Source: Chrysemys picta bellii
Lineage: Eukaryota > Chordata > Testudines > Emydidae
Direction of reading: 5' to 3'
DNA: 64,000 nt
NCBI RefSeq assembly: GCF_011386835.1
Contig: NC_088795.1
Location: 119,615,434 to 119,679,433 of the forward strand
Shown: positions 10,741 to 22,914 of the stretch, piece by piece
Position numbering within the stretch: the stretch's first letter is position 1
Layout of the letters: each line of letters starts with the position of its first letter
Position numbers and translations under genes: made by a program
The notes under the pieces: model-generated
The model's database searches: none
The model's input: only the letters and a program-made list of their open reading frames with translations
What the model was told of the DNA's origin: nothing

Positions 10741-13700
10741 AGAACATGCAGGCCAACATGCATTTCATACATAATTCACCTAAAATGCCTTTTGCCTATC
10801 ATTTTTCCACACTCTGGATAAAAGAAGATATGGTTCCACCTACTAACACCTCAGAAGTTCATATCTAAGAGCAAATATCTTTTTTTAAATATTTTTGTAC
10901 CTTGGATTTTGATGTTCTGTATGCTACCATATCTAGCAACGCCTGCTTCAAATTTCTTCTCCTACCTGTCAGTACATCATTTCAGGCTTCACTAAGTGGT
11001 GCAAATTGCAAAACCATCTGTTCATTACTCACGTAGCTATTGTGTGAAATATGAATGAAATATTTCACGTCTAAAAGAGTCATTGTAAACTGAATCCAAC
11101 TTGTACAGTGCTTTGGATCTAGAGTCCAGTTGTTTCCTTTTTGGTCGTTTATCTCAGTACAGCACCTGTTTAACCAAAGGTGCACTTTGCAATTTTAAAT
11201 CTTTTGTCCCCCTCCCATTCCACCCCATATCTTTCCCATTTTAACATAGTTTGGGGTGTGTTTCCTTTGTAGAGGGTTTCCCCTGGTGTGAAGTCACATG
11301 TCCCAGTTTATTCAGGCCTTGGCTTACATGTATGTATGTATAAGTATGTAATGTGTGTATACATGTGTATATATATGTGAGGGAGCAAGATTAACTTGCT
11401 CTACCTTACAGCACAGATGTGACAAATATTGCAGACATTCTCACTGACTTTTTTTTTTTTTACAATTTTAATTTAAAAAGTGTTAATTTCCCCCCCCGTA
11501 CCCAACCAGCTCTACCTCACATTTCCACTCTCCATCAGAGCCACTTCTGCCATCTTCTTTTGATCGGAAGGAGTTGTATCTTTCAAAGCCACTGCCATCA
11601 TTGTTGCATGTATCAGATGGTGCTGGTTTCTACCACAGCAAGTTAATATTGTTGTCTGACAGAATTAAATGCTCAACAACGCTCCTAGCTTTTTTACAGC
11701 TACAGGGCCCAGCCATATGCAGTGATGGAGCTGTGACATTATTCATCACACATTTTAGAGAGTAATTAAATGACATGACTGAATCCTTTGTGGACTCATA
11801 AATTTGACTATAGTGAATGACGCAGCAGAAGACAAGAGGTGAGTAGTTTGGCAGAGCTGTTTCCCTAAGAATCAGGATCTCATTAATTGTCTCAGGATGA
11901 TCTGCATGCACTAATTAAATTTTTTTAAGAAGAGGTACAAGATGAGGAAAAGATGTGAACTCCAGCCCAGATTCTCAGCTGGTGTGAATTGATATATCTT
12001 CTTTGACTTCAGAAAAGTGATTCTGACTTACGCCAGCTGAGGATCAGGTTCTCTGTTTTCAGAGCAAAATAGACAATTCATGAGTGAATTAAAATGTGAT
12101 CATCTTTACAGATCAAAGAATGGAAATGCTTTTTTCCCAGTTTTGTGGAGGTGCTAATAACTACTGTAACTTAATATTGATTCAAATAATATTTATCTTG
12201 ATTATCTTTGACCATAGCCTTGATTGTATTGAACCTGGCAAATGGTCTGTATTTTTCAGGAACAAAACTATGTGGCAAGTTAAACTTTTTTTGTGGGTAT
12301 GGAGATGCATGTGTTTGGAAATCTTTAATGAACTGGTGGAATGGGAACCTGTAAAACATAAAACTATGGCCCTGTTTGTAGCTTTTGTGCCTCGCTGGAG
12401 TAAGCTTTCATGCAGCTTGAAAGCATAGGCATGCTATGCCATATAGGCTAATAAGGAGTTGGGCTAATCCTGGAATCTTAACTCAGCTTTTACTCAATGG
12501 GATTTTCAGGAGTTGGCCCTCAATAAGTGAAATGTGCAGCTGCTTACTGATATCACATTTTAAAACTGCCTATTTAGGAACAACTTGGTCAGGGTATATA
12601 TTTTTCTTTTACTTTCATGTTTTCTGCCAGCGAAGAATGAAATAATAAATTTCTAAAATCTGAGCAGTTCATTTAATTATATACATAGCATGGCGTGAAC
12701 AAGCCTTTGGAAAAATATAAACTGATTTGAAAGTGACCCGTGGCTTGGTTAACTCTGAGTATGTCAGTAATCCCATTAATTTCTGTGGGATTGCAAATAT
12801 TTATGGGGAGTGCTTCTCACGTGTGAGCAGCAGCATGGGAGAGAGTGGGAAGGTGCTTACCTTAACTTTGGTATTTCCAGACTTCTCAGTGCTTATTATC
12901 TGTGCAATTTTTGCTTTCGATTAACATCGGTTTTGTATGGAATAGTGTATAATAATCAGAGAAGGTTGCCAGCTGCATAAAGTTTGCTAGACTAGCCTGT
13001 AATTTAAGACTGTATTGTTGCTTTTTAACTTAAAAGTTTGTAGCCATCTGGAATAAGTCTTTTACCATCAAGAACAAACAAAAAGAGATTCCTCAGCCCC
13101 CATGATCTGTAGCCTCAAGTGATCCCCATTAAGGGAAATTAACCCTTATGTCACTGAGCTTCTAAATCTAACCAATTATAGTAGGAGTAAATATTAGTCT
13201 GCAGGTTTATGCTCTGTGTGGTTTCTAGGTTTATACAACATGATCTGTGCTGCTGGGTCAGCTCTGATGCCACAAAATGACTCCAGGTACAGAAATCTGG
13301 AAAGCTGCTGGTGTTTGCTTTCCTAAATAAGGCAAACTGTAAGTCAGATGTTTAATCATGGCATTCTGACAGGTAATAGGGAACCTAGTTTATTCGCTCT
13401 TTTATTCGCCCTGGTGTATTTCAGAAATAATAAAGGCTGTTGTGGAGGCTGTTGTGTTTCTTAATACAAGCCTTGTATGGAACCTTTGTCTTGAAACACG
13501 AGTGTTATATAACAATATGAATCACCAGCATGAGAGCTATGCTGATCTAGGGTGGCTTTCCATTAAGAAAATAACCTGCTGGCTTTTATTAGTGTTTGTT
13601 TACTTTATATCTTTAGGGTCATTATTCTTAAATAGTCTTATCTATTTTCTTTATCACATAGGAGTGTATGTATCACAGTGGGGGGAGGGGGGATTGGAAT

Positions 13701-14358
13701 GTTGAGCCTTGTCTCCTTTGAGGCTGTCCCTGAACATGAGAGAAAAGCTCTTTGCCTTTCTCAAACATTCCAACCCCATGCCTGCATACCACTACAGGTG
13801 TACGTTTTTGAATGTGGCTTTTCTAGTTTCTTAGAAGACATTTGCGAGAGGGGGATAAAGGGAGGGAGAAGAAGGGCTCCTTGTCTCCTTAACAAGGACA
13901 TAACATCATGCACTGTCAACATTTTAGACAGGAGCCTGTTTTAATCCCTTTAATGCCTTCTACATTCTACATACCTCCGTCTAAATGGGAATTTGTGGCT
14001 CTAGGGCCATGCATTGAATGTTCGGACCAGCCAGTAGAATTCAACAGGATAATTTTTTACATGGTGTAGCCTGGGGTGTGGGCACAGCTGTGGCATGGGA
14101 GAAATCTAGTACGCATTTTTACAAAATGCCTTTGTTATTTTACTTTGATGAGGGTTGTACACTTCCTCTGAGTAAGTTGTCTGGGATGTATGTTTGTGGC
14201 TCCAATTATTCTTGGTTTTCTATTAAAGGATCTGGCTTTGCAGCCCTTTTTCACATGAATAGTCACAATAAAGTTTGTGACACCCCTCCCTATCCCCCCA
14301 AAAGTCTCAAACAGCAAAGGAAGAATAGCCGAACATTGAAACTTAAAAACTAATGGAC
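10741..14358. other. long mostly unique stretch
   Basis: No gene is supported. It contains a TATG/TGTA microsatellite (11329-11378), a T11 run (11449-11461), and a degraded palindromic module with arms CAGATTCTCAGCTGGTGTGAA and CGCCAGCTGAGGATC at about 11967-12052. A related fragment lies near 12460-12530. The remainder is unremarkable AT-rich DNA. Confidence 0.5.
11329..11378 (+). repeat. imperfect TATG/TGTA microsatellite
   Basis: The tract reads as repeated TATG, TG and TA steps (TGTATGTATGTATAAGTATG, then GTGTATACATGTGTATATATATG). It is an interrupted simple repeat. Confidence 0.85.
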
Positions 14359-14460
14359 CAGATTCTGATTCTACTTGCACCAGTGTAAATCTGGAGTAAC
14401 TCTCTTGAGTTCATTGGAGTTATTCAGGATTTACACTGGTATAACCGAGATCAGAATCTG
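14359..14460. repeat. palindromic MITE-like repeat
   Basis: The left arm starts CAGATTCTGATTCTACTTGC, and the right arm ends AGATCAGAATCTG. Arms of about 44 bp pair, with a few mismatches, around a 14-nt centre at 14403-14416. Each arm carries a CAGTGTAAATC / GATTTACACTG block. This is one of the best-preserved members of a family seen at least eight times in the window. Confidence 0.8.
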
Positions 14461-15404
14461 ATTCAATGACCACAGAATTTTTTGACTGATATTTAGTTGA
14501 ATTATTGATTCAGATATATATATGCAGGTAAACTGTATTCACTAAAATGGTACATTCTTTACACCATAATGATGGGACTAGTTCAATTTCCCAATACTCA
14601 CAGCTCCAAAATTCTTTCAGAGAGAGATTTCCAAAGGATTGGTATTCGGGATTAGATTTTGTTGTTCAGTCCTTTTAATTTTTTTGCTTCCAGCAGTGGT
14701 GAGTTCCTGATGGTTTTACAAGAAGTGGAACACTTCTTCCTCATAATGAACTTAGCCAATCGAGTGATGCAGTATGTGAGGATTTGGGAGGCTTTTTTCC
14801 CCCTGATCTTTGCAGAGATCAGTTTATGCTTTGAATCAAGAGATTTAATTTAGCACTCTCACCAGTAATACACTGTGCAGACTTAATAACGCATATTTTA
14901 GAAAAGAGTGTTGAACAGTGGGTTTTTCGTGTGTTAATATACAATGGGATTTAAGTCTCAGTGATTGGTTGGCTCTCTGGGGGAAAAAGTTACTCTACAA
15001 AAACGCTTTTCTGTGGATGCTGCTATTGTTCGCATCTGACTGACTCCAGCTGGTGGGGCTGTTTAAGAAGAGGTTGCAGGTAGTTTTGACGATTTTCTTT
15101 TTTCCTGGGTAGGAAAATTTGTTTCACCTTTTGGACTGCTGCTCATCTTCAAGTAAAGAATGTTCTAGCTTGTGGGACTCCCAGCTGGAGCCAGTTATAA
15201 CCTGATGAACCAGCCTTGGCATTAAAGTATCGAGTAGAACTTGTTCTTCCTCGCTCTGGTGCTTATACCTGTTTTCAGATATTCGGGTTGTTGTTAAAAA
15301 CCAATAAATTTACTCTGCACTTTGCAAACCTAAAATCATGTTCCCTGTCCAAAAGAGCTTAAAATCGGAGGTAGACTACTAGTAGTAATAGTACAGTAGC
15401 ACCT
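14461..15404. other. unannotated sequence
   Basis: No gene signal or named repeat was recognised. Confidence 0.45.
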
Positions 15405-15650
15405 AGAATTGTTAAGTGAGATCAGGGCCCCGTTGTGCCAAGTCCTGTACAAGCACATAGTAAGAGACAGCCCCTGCCCTGAAACCCTTACAATCTAAAT
15501 AGGTCAGACAGAAGAATGGGGGTAAGGAAAATTAAAGCAAATAAGGTAAAGTGACTTGCCCTTGGGCACTCAGCTGGTCAGTGGCAAAGCTGGGAATAAA
15601 ACCCAGGTCTCCTGAGTCCCGGTCCAGTGACCCATCTATTGGACCATTCT
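15405..15650 (-). repeat. MIR-type SINE, antisense
   Basis: Read on the + strand it shows the reversed tail (GGGCCCCGTTGTGCCAAGTC, then GACAGCCCCTGCCCTGAAA, then TTACAATCTAAAT), followed by the core AAGTGACTTGCCCTTGGGCA and CAAAGCTGGGAATAAAACCC. This is the MIR/CORE-SINE layout. Two overlapping antisense open frames (15532-15970) run through it and are chance frames. Confidence 0.75.
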
Positions 15651-16114
15651 GCCTCAAGAGAAGGGACACTAGTTCCAGCAGGAAGAGCTGAGACAGAAGA
15701 GAGAACAGTGAGAGTAAGAGTAAGATGCAGGTATACCTGGATGCAGTAGGCCTGAGAGGGGGCTGTGAGGACACTTGACAGACAGTTAGAAACTGCTCCA
15801 GGCATAGGAGGCAGCATGATGGAAGGTACAAAGCGAGGAGTGTGATATAAGGAGATATAGGAAGCAAGAAAGAGAAAGAATGAGGCAGGCAGTTCAGCAG
15901 CAGCATCACACATTGCCTGCTGAATTGAGAATCCAGGATCCTGCTTTTCAATCAATATGTGGGTTGTCAAAGTACCAATAATCGTAATTGAAGAGCAGGA
16001 TCGCAGAGCTCAGTGGTGACTTTAATCTTCTCCCTATTTTGTTTCAGTGTTATTTGGTGACTGATTTGTGTATATGTGATGCTGCGGATTTGAGAATCCA
16101 CCTGAAACATATCA

Positions 16115-16247
16115 CCGAAAAAAAAGAAGAGCTCTGTGTAGCTTGAAAGCTTGTTTCTTTCACCAGCACAAGTTGGTCCAATAAAATATATTACCTCATC
16201 CACCTTGTCTCTCTAATGTTCTGGGACCAACACGGCCACAACACTGG
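16115..16247 (+). mobile_element. second family of Penelope-like ends
   Basis: The sequence GAAGAGCTCTGTGTAGCTTGAAAGCTTG, a CAAGTTGGTCCAATAAAA block, ACCTTGTCTCTCTAATGTTC and a GGGACCAACACGGCCACAAC end are laid out like the PLE ends elsewhere: a purine core, a GAGCTC...AGCTT stem, GAAA, then an end with an AACACGGC block. A related antisense fragment lies at 46428-46503. The relationship to the first family rests on architecture and the shared AACACGGC end block, so it is an inference. Confidence 0.6.
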
Positions 16248-18219
16248 AAACATACCACTAGCTACAAAATTACTCACTCTCCCACCTGAATTCTTGTGCC
16301 CTGATCACAGTTTATACTTGAGCGTCTTTACTGTTAGACCAATTTGAGGTGAAAGTACAGGGATCTGAGAAGACTGTCCTCAAAGAAATGAGACTTGGAC
16401 CAGAGTTTCTTAATTGAGTCTGAAGCCACATGCCAAAATTGAATGGATTTTCTTTTTTACAGCTGCAACAAACACTTACCCACATTTTTGTGAACCAGGC
16501 TTATCTAATTTTCAGGAGGCTCCTAGAGGTCTCTTCTACAGAGCTATAACTCTGTGGTTCCCTTTGTTGCGACAGACAATCATGGCTCCTTCTAGGCAGA
16601 AAGGCCCTGGATTTGAGTGCAGGTGAAGATCACAGAAGGCTCTGGCATGGGGCCGAGACACAGTGACAGATAGTTGTGGGGAATGCTGCATAGGTGCTGC
16701 TCATGTTATGCTTATATGGGGCCAGAGGTCTTCATTTTCTGAGTCAGACAACGTGTCACTTTTCATAGGCACCACACTTAATATTTGGAATAATCCAATT
16801 TCAGATCTTAACAGCTTCCGAATGTGAAGAAGAAAGAGAGAACCTAATTGGAGAATGAACAAAGACCCTGTGGCTAACAGCTTTGTTAGCTGAGCTGTAA
16901 TAATTCCTAACCATTTCCCCCTCACCTCCAGTTTAAAGTAAGTTAGTTTGTTGGCCTTTTCCCTTTAAGAATTGCCACTGGAACAGGGCTTGCTCTTCTT
17001 TTACATGTCTCAGTTTTTAAAATACAGTGTAGAAGATAAAAAAATGGAATATGAACAGTTTGCAAGTAAGAGCTGTTGAGGTTGTAAAAAACACAGGTAG
17101 GGATTTTGACGGGTTGGCATATCTCCTTCCATAGCTATAACCTTATCACTGGTGAAAGATTTTTTTCCCCTAGACAGTCACCTGATTTATGGCAGACCTT
17201 TTATACATATGTTGACTCATAGCTCCTCCTCAGAGGATGAGCTGTGACTAATAGACCTTAGTGGCTGTACTGCAATTTAGACAGGATTAGTATTTTAGGA
17301 GACTGGTGTGTGAGATTTAAGTAGGAGTAGGATACATCACAGTGGCTCGTCCTTTGCTGTCAGTGAAGCAATCATAAGTTCATTTCTTTAAAGAAGCTCC
17401 AGGCCAAATGTCAAGAAAAATTAAATCAAGCAGTGATGTAGTTCTATAGGGAAAATGTATTTCAATTGTGAAGTATTCATGGATGTAATCTGTCATCCTG
17501 TAGGTTGTGACTTTTGGGTGCGCTTACAGGCAGCTGGCCTGGTAACTGCTACTTGTTAAGAAATTTGGCTATGATAAAAGACTACTTTTTCTTCAGTGAT
17601 GACTTTAAGGATGTATATAGGTATAGACAAATCCTCTGTGATACAGCATCTTTAGTGGAAGAACATCAGCCCTATCAACCACTGAGCAAAGACACTAGAA
17701 TCTTTGAAAGCTTTGGCTTCTGGAGTTTGTGTGAGAATTACATTGGACGAGGCTTATCCAGATTTGGAAAATTAGAGTCCTTCTATGGGGTGCTTCACAC
17801 ATTACTGTGTACAGTAATGTGTATCTGCATCTGTGTACACTGACCAAGGAGGAAACACTAAAGTCGTTCTGGGATTACTTCTTCAGGATCCTGTACAAGA
17901 GCACTGACTTGTGGAGAAAGTGGCTCTTATACTTTGCTTGATCTTTGAAATTTTGCTACAAGTTCTGTCTTTCCTTTTACTATGGCCAGTGTTAGCCCAA
18001 GCATGGATAGCTCAGTGCAAAGTCATTTGAAACCAGTGAACAGACCCTCATTGACTTCAGTGGGCTTTGAATCTGGCCCACATGCAGAAAGATTCCCATT
18101 GATAGATTATACTCAAATCCCAACTTGGAGTCTGTTCCTGAGAAGTGCAGAGCACCAGTGAAGTCAGCTGCAGTGGCAAGGGTACAGTGACTCCTAGGAC
18201 ACTAGTCTTGAGTTGCTTC
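16248..18219. other. mostly unique sequence
   Basis: No gene is supported. A short fragment of the palindromic family (TCATTGACTTCAGTGGGCTT) lies near 18050. Confidence 0.45.
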
Positions 18220-18227
18220 TTTTGCTG

Positions 18228-18350
18228 TAGGGTGACCAGACGCCAAGTGTGAAAAATCAGGACAGAGGTGGGGGGTAATAGGAGCCTATATAAGAAAAAG
18301 ACCCAAAAATTGGGACTGTCCCTATAAAATCGGGACATCTGGTCACCCTA
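18228..18350. mobile_element. 123-bp hAT-type MITE with perfect 8-bp TSD
   Basis: The terminal inverted repeats are TAGGGTGACCAGA (18228-18240) and TCTGGTCACCCTA (18338-18350), perfect over 13 bp. The flanks are direct repeats TTTTGCTG at 18220-18227 and 18351-18358. An 8-bp TSD points to the hAT superfamily. It has no coding capacity and needs a transposase in trans. The perfect TSD implies a fairly young insertion. Confidence 0.9.
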
Positions 18351-18757
18351 TTTTGCTGTGAAATGGACTGAACTCAGATTTCTCCATATTCCACTAAAAT
18401 GTTGTCCAAATGCGCATTTTGGGGAGATTGGGAGAGGGGAGGAGAAGCTACATTTCCCATCAGACTGTTTTAGCCCCAGATCATTGTAGATGTTGATTTA
18501 TAGCAGTAACTGGCCAGTAGCATGCAGTTCACGCATGGAGATTAGTGGAAGAGGGTGGGTAGGGAAAGAAGGAGGAGGAAGAGACTATGCCACTCCCTAA
18601 TGTAATTCATATTGAACCCTATGTCTATTGGAATGAAATATTCCCCAGTCTTAATTGCTAATGCAAATATCCAAAGGATTCTCAGTGACTTCAACAGATG
18701 CAGGACCTAGCCTCAAACATATAGTGTTCTCACTGTGAGATACCATCCTGTATGGTA
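18351..18757. other. unannotated sequence
   Basis: Nothing was recognised apart from the TSD shared with the flanking PLE end at 18744-18757. Confidence 0.4.
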
Positions 18758-18879
18758 TCAGGGGGTAGCCGTGTTAGTCTGTATCTACAAAAACAACAAG
18801 GAGTCTGGTGGCACCTTAAAGACTAACAGATTTATTTGGGCATAATCTTTCGTGAGTAAAAACCTCACTTCTTCAGATG
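18758..18879 (-). mobile_element. Penelope-like element end, monomer with 14-bp TSD
   Basis: On the + strand it runs from CAGGGGGTAGCCGTGTTAG through AAGGAGTCTGGTGGCACC and GGGCATAATCTTTCGTGAG to CACTTCTTCAGATG. It is flanked by CATCCTGTATGGTA (18744-18757) and CATCCTGTATAGTA (18880-18893), which match at 13 of 14 positions. Element sense is the minus strand. Its inner end stops just before the CUGAAGA motif would be completed by upstream sequence, and no inverted copy is attached, unlike 5341 and 53621. Confidence 0.9.
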
Positions 18880-18893
18880 CATCCTGTATAGTA

Positions 18894-19228
18894 CAGTGTA
18901 TTAACTCTTCTACATTTTTTGGGTTATGTGGGATGGCTGTGGCTTTTTATTGCCTTTAATTATAGACATTTGTAAACCTTGTTATCCCACTAGCCGTGAG
19001 CACTGAGGTGTAGCATTCAAATATCCATGTCACTCTCAGCCATATTATTTGATTATTTTGAGGCGCTACACTTGGAGAGCTCATATCACTCAGGAAGGGA
19101 ACCTGTTCAGATGCAAATAGGTGTTTAGCTCCTCACAACAAAACAAATGCATGTTTGATACAAGGTTTTTCATTTTGGAAGGACCACGTTGCTTTTATCT
19201 TCTGCTGTTTTTCATTTTAGAGATAACA
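18894..19228. other. unannotated sequence
   Basis: Nothing was recognised. Confidence 0.4.
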
Positions 19229-19503
19229 GGCCTGATTCTTCAGCTGCTGTAAATCAGTATCATTCCTTTGACTTCAGTGGTGTTATACCACTTTATACCA
19301 GCTGAGGATCTGGCCTATTATAGTGCCCACATGTGAAAAGAGTGGAATCCAGTCAGGTCTTTCATGGGATTTTGAGAGCATCACAGACATGAGGGGCTAG
19401 ATTCTGCTCTCAGTTACACTAATGTAAATCCAGAGTAACACCAGTGAAGGCAATGGAGTTGCTCCATATTTACACCAGAGTAGCTGAGAGCACAGTTTAG
19501 CCC
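19229..19503. repeat. two adjacent palindromic repeats
   Basis: The first (19229-19320) has arms CTGATTCTTCAGCTGCTGTAA and TACCAGCTGAGGATCTGGCC. The second (19394-19503) starts GGGCTAGATTCTGCTCTCAG and ends CTGAGAGCACAGTTTAGCCC. They belong to the family best preserved at 14359-14460. No TSD was resolved. Confidence 0.75.
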
Positions 19504-20289
19504 TTCATATCTGAAACAAGAAAACACAAAGAAAACAAACCGCGACACATTAGGGAGTCTTGAATCACAAAAACCTCTGAATAATTTCATTGTGTGGTAC
19601 CCTAATACAAGGGATATTTGATAATGTAAGCAGGTTGCACTGAGTTTTGAACAGAGATACAATCATAAAGAACAACTGCAGTTAATAACCCTTTGTAGCA
19701 TGCACACGCATGTAAATGTATTATCTTTGCTGGCAGTGAGAAATCAGCTAGTGTTCTCAGGGCTAAGCTGCTGCCAGACAGTTTCAACTTGCTCAGCTGG
19801 CACTTACGTGTCTGGTAATCCAAGCTGACACTTGCCATGGCAGCATTACGAGGGGTCACTTTATGGGAGGGTGAACTGCTCTTGATCCCTTTCCACAACA
19901 CATTATTGTAGGTCAGATTCAGAGATGTGTCATGCATCTTTCCACCCCCCACCCCCGCGTATGCATTGAATAAACTGTCTCATTTTGAGCAGAGTAAGGA
20001 AAAGCCTCCTCTTGAGCTCTCTTTGTATTCCATGGCATCTCCCCTTATGGTATATCCCAGAAGAGTCACGCAGTCTATTACGGGAGCTGTAGGGACTAAA
20101 GTACTTTGGAAAGCAATTATTACTTTAGGGAACAGTTCTGCATTGGTAGGAAGACGGGTTGGATGATCTAATGGGTCTTTTCCATCGTACTGAGCAGAAG
20201 TTTTCGTTGAGCTGTCCACACCGATAGCCAGGTCTTTTCCCTGTGTGGTTACAGTTGATTTAGAATCCATTTACTTGTATGAGTAGTTC
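19504..20289. other. unannotated sequence
   Basis: No gene is supported. A phrase resembling an antisense LINE tail (GTTGGATGATCTAATGGG) lies at 20158-20176. Confidence 0.4.
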
Positions 20290-21235
20290 AAATTGTTCTT
20301 TCCAAAGTGCATTACTTTGCACTGGTCTTCATTGAATTGCATTTGCTATCATGTTGCTCAGACACCTCACTTTATTAGGTCCTTCAGCAGTTTTTCAGCC
20401 ATCTCTAGGCTTTAACCTAAAAAATGTCCTCCATAAACGGTTACCAAATTATTAGATCATTAATATATTAAATATCATCCTTGTATGGAAGATTGGGGCA
20501 TCCATTATTGACCTTTCATTTGGAAAATTACCACATAAACCTACTCTCTTCACTTGCTACATTTTAACCAGTTTCTAATCTATGGCTTTGTCTCTCTTTC
20601 AGTAGCTTCAGCTTTTTTTTTTTTGGGGGGGGGGGGGGGTTGCTAGTTAGGGCCTATACAAAGGCTATTGGAAGTCTTAACATTTTTGCTTTACACAAGC
20701 TGTTCTCTTTTCGTCCCTGTCATATCTTATTCATCTAGGGAACAGATCCTCATTTATCGTAAATCATCATAATTCTGTTGATTTTAGTGCTGCTATCGTA
20801 ACTTATGCCAACTGAGGATCTGGTCCTAGATGTTCTATAATTCTTTCTTTAATTGTCGTTTCAACCAGTTTTCCTGCTATAGACATGAGACTAATTGGTA
20901 GACCTGATTTACATTTTTTTAAATGTTGAAATTAAAAGTATTTCTTCCCCTGCTATAGAAATGGTATTTTAAAATGGGGGATTTATCTCCCTCCCACCCC
21001 CCAAAAAGATTACACCCTTTTTTCCACACCCAGTTCTCCTCGCTGGTTCCTAATTGTTAGGATCAACCTTTGCAGTGTTTCTAAAGACAAGTACAGCACT
21101 TACTACCCTCCAATCCTCTGGTATTCTATTCTATGTAGGTTCTTATGCCACACTCATCACCATAGTATGAGCGTGTTCTAGTAGGGCTCTAAGCAACTTG
21201 ATTAACATCTGTCATGTGTTTGTTTCCTCATCCTC
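20290..21235 (-). mobile_element. ancient CR1-type LINE fragment, antisense
   Basis: On the + strand, landmarks of an inverted CR1 ORF2 appear in the correct order. They are CATTACTTTGCACTGG...TTGAATTGCATTTGC, TTTTAACCAGTTTCTAATC, the GTTTCAACCAGTTTTCCTGC block with AATTGGTAGACCTG, and CTACCCTCCAATCCTCTGG. The copy is very diverged. It is interrupted by a T12G14 homopolymer (about 20618-20640) and a palindromic module (20735-20828). No open frame survives. A further piece lies at 22600-22830. Confidence 0.75.
20735..20828. repeat. degraded palindromic module within the LINE fossil
   Basis: The ends AACAGATCCTCATTTATCG and TGCCAACTGAGGATCTGGTCC mirror each other. It belongs to the same family as 19229-19320 and lies inside the antisense CR1 relic. 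Confidence 0.6.
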
Positions 21236-21334
21236 CCCCAAGAGAGGTGTTTTTATACAGAAACTAATTTGAAAGATTGATTTATTATTTTTAAGAGCTT
21301 GATTCATTCATTCTCTTTATTATCTACATTATCA

Positions 21335-21970
21335 TTGTGCAAAGGAGTCCCGGTCATGGACCAAGACTCCATGGTGCTTGGAGCTATATAAATACAGAAC
21401 AAAAGGTGGTCCCTGCTCCAAAGAGCTTACAATTTAAGTATAAGACACGAGACAAGAGATGGATACAGACAGACTGATGGGGGAGTATGAGGAAACAATG
21501 AGACAGTATTGGTTAATGTGATAGTCAGTGGTCTCAGCACACCAGCAGCCTAACGGCAGCCAACATTTTTACAGGCATCATGGCCAAGAAAAGTTTTGAG
21601 GAGGGATTTGACAGAGAACAACGAGAAGTGGCATTGGGGATGTTTATGGGGAGTATCTCCCTAGCATTTGGAAAGTGAAGACAAGCAGCTTATGTTTGAT
21701 GTGTTAGAGAAGAGGGACCCCTTGGAGGGATGCAAAAAGAGGGGTGATATGGTCAAAGTGCCGGGCTAGGAAAATAATCTTTGCTGCAGTGGATGGATAT
21801 GAGCAGAGGAAGACTGCATTTGCCAAGGTCAGAGAAAAGATTTTGTAGTAATCAAGACGCAAGATGAGGAGTGCCTGGATGAGAGTTTAGCTATGTGGGA
21901 TGGATAGGCAAGGTAGGGATGAGCTGGAGTTCCAATGAGAAGTGCAGCAAGGAAAGTAATTGAAATACTT
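21335..21970 (-). repeat. L2-type tail and 3' region, antisense
   Basis: The start carries the reversed tail (GGAGTCCCGGTCATGGACC, then CAGAACAAAAGGTGGTCCCTG, then AGAGCTTACAATTTAAG). It continues through GGATACAGACAGACTGATGG and ATGAGGAAACAATGAGAC into a longer body with phrases such as GGGGTGATATGGTCAAAGTG and TTTTGTAGTAATCAAGACGC, which recur in old amniote L2-like repeats. Confidence 0.65.
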
Positions 21971-22319
21971 CCCTGATGGATTGTATTTTCTAAATGGACA
22001 ACCTACCCTAATTCTCAATTACTGAAGGACAGTCTTCACTCATTGATATATTTGCTTTTCACAACCAACTCTCTGTACAACTTTTCATGAGTGATGTACC
22101 TGAATACTTGGATGCTAATATCTAAACTGTATTCTTAAATGTATTAATCTAAATTTGGGTTATTGCTGATTATGCACTATATGTATCAGATGACTTTTAA
22201 AAACAAACTTGGTATTTGTGGATAATCTAAGCACTATACCCAGATGTACAGCACTCCTTTCTCAGCCTTTGTATTATATAATTTTAACATTGGCTTTAAT
22301 AAAAATTTTAAATCTGAAA

Positions 22320-22373
22320 GATGTTATGTAGAAAGAATGTGCAAGACTTAGACAGGGCCTGGCTATGAGGATC

Positions 22374-22410
<37 letters not shown>

Positions 22411-22599
22411 CTGAATTGAATATAACTCCCAGGTTATGGGCCTGAGTGACAGGCAAAATGGTGGTTTTGCCCACAGTGATTGAGAAGGGAGGTAGTAGGG
22501 AGTGGATGCAGGGCGGGGAGGAGGGGAGATTAAGAGCTCAGTTTTAGCCATGTTGAGTTTGAGCTGGCTGCTACAAATCCATGAGGAGATGAGACAGAT
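22320..22599 (-). repeat. old repeat body with (GA)n microsatellite
   Basis: This probably continues the repeat ending near 21970. A GA microsatellite of about 17 units sits at 22375-22409. The following TATAACTCCCAGGTTATGGGC, TGGGAGTGGATGC-like and GCCATGTTGAGTTTGAGCTGG phrases have the look of an L2-type body. Confidence 0.5.
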
Positions 22600-22830
22600 A
22601 TTTTAGTTTGGACAGAAAGTCTTTCACAACTTTTGGATGAATTATCCCTCATTCCCCGTGACACATTGCAGTTTTTAATGGCTCAGTTGACAGTGCCTCA
22701 TCTTTATTACCTGCAAAAATGGCTCTGGGGACAGGAATTTCCCTGTTTTCATCTGTGATGAAAACTGATGCAAAGAAGTCAAACTTTTAATACCTCTGGG
22801 CCATAGTCTTTGTAAAGAGTTCGACAAGGG
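22600..22830 (-). mobile_element. CR1-type LINE fragment, antisense
   Basis: GGAATTTCCCTGTTTTCATC, then GTGATGAAAACTGATGCAAAG, then AAGTCAAACTTTTAATACCTC matches the inverted region upstream of the reverse transcriptase in CR1/L2 elements. It is probably the same insertion as 20290-21235, split by the repeats in between. Confidence 0.6.
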
Positions 22831-22914
22831 TGAAACAGGGCTACTCCTATCTCCCTTCAGCTACTCTGCACACAGAAAAACACAACAGGGAATAAACAAA
22901 TTCTAACCTTGAAT

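Noticed and set aside
15532..15970. Two antisense frames of 130-139 codons
   Set aside because: They overlap in different frames and run through an antisense MIR-type SINE; there is no recognisable protein.
10062..18879. PLE ends as tRNA-derived SINEs
   Set aside because: I see no B box (GGTTCGANNCC), and the end sequence matches the 3' end of the coding PLE at 31567-33137.
22375..22409. (GA)n and polyC/polyT runs as functional elements
   Set aside because: They are ordinary simple repeats; nothing links them to a gene.
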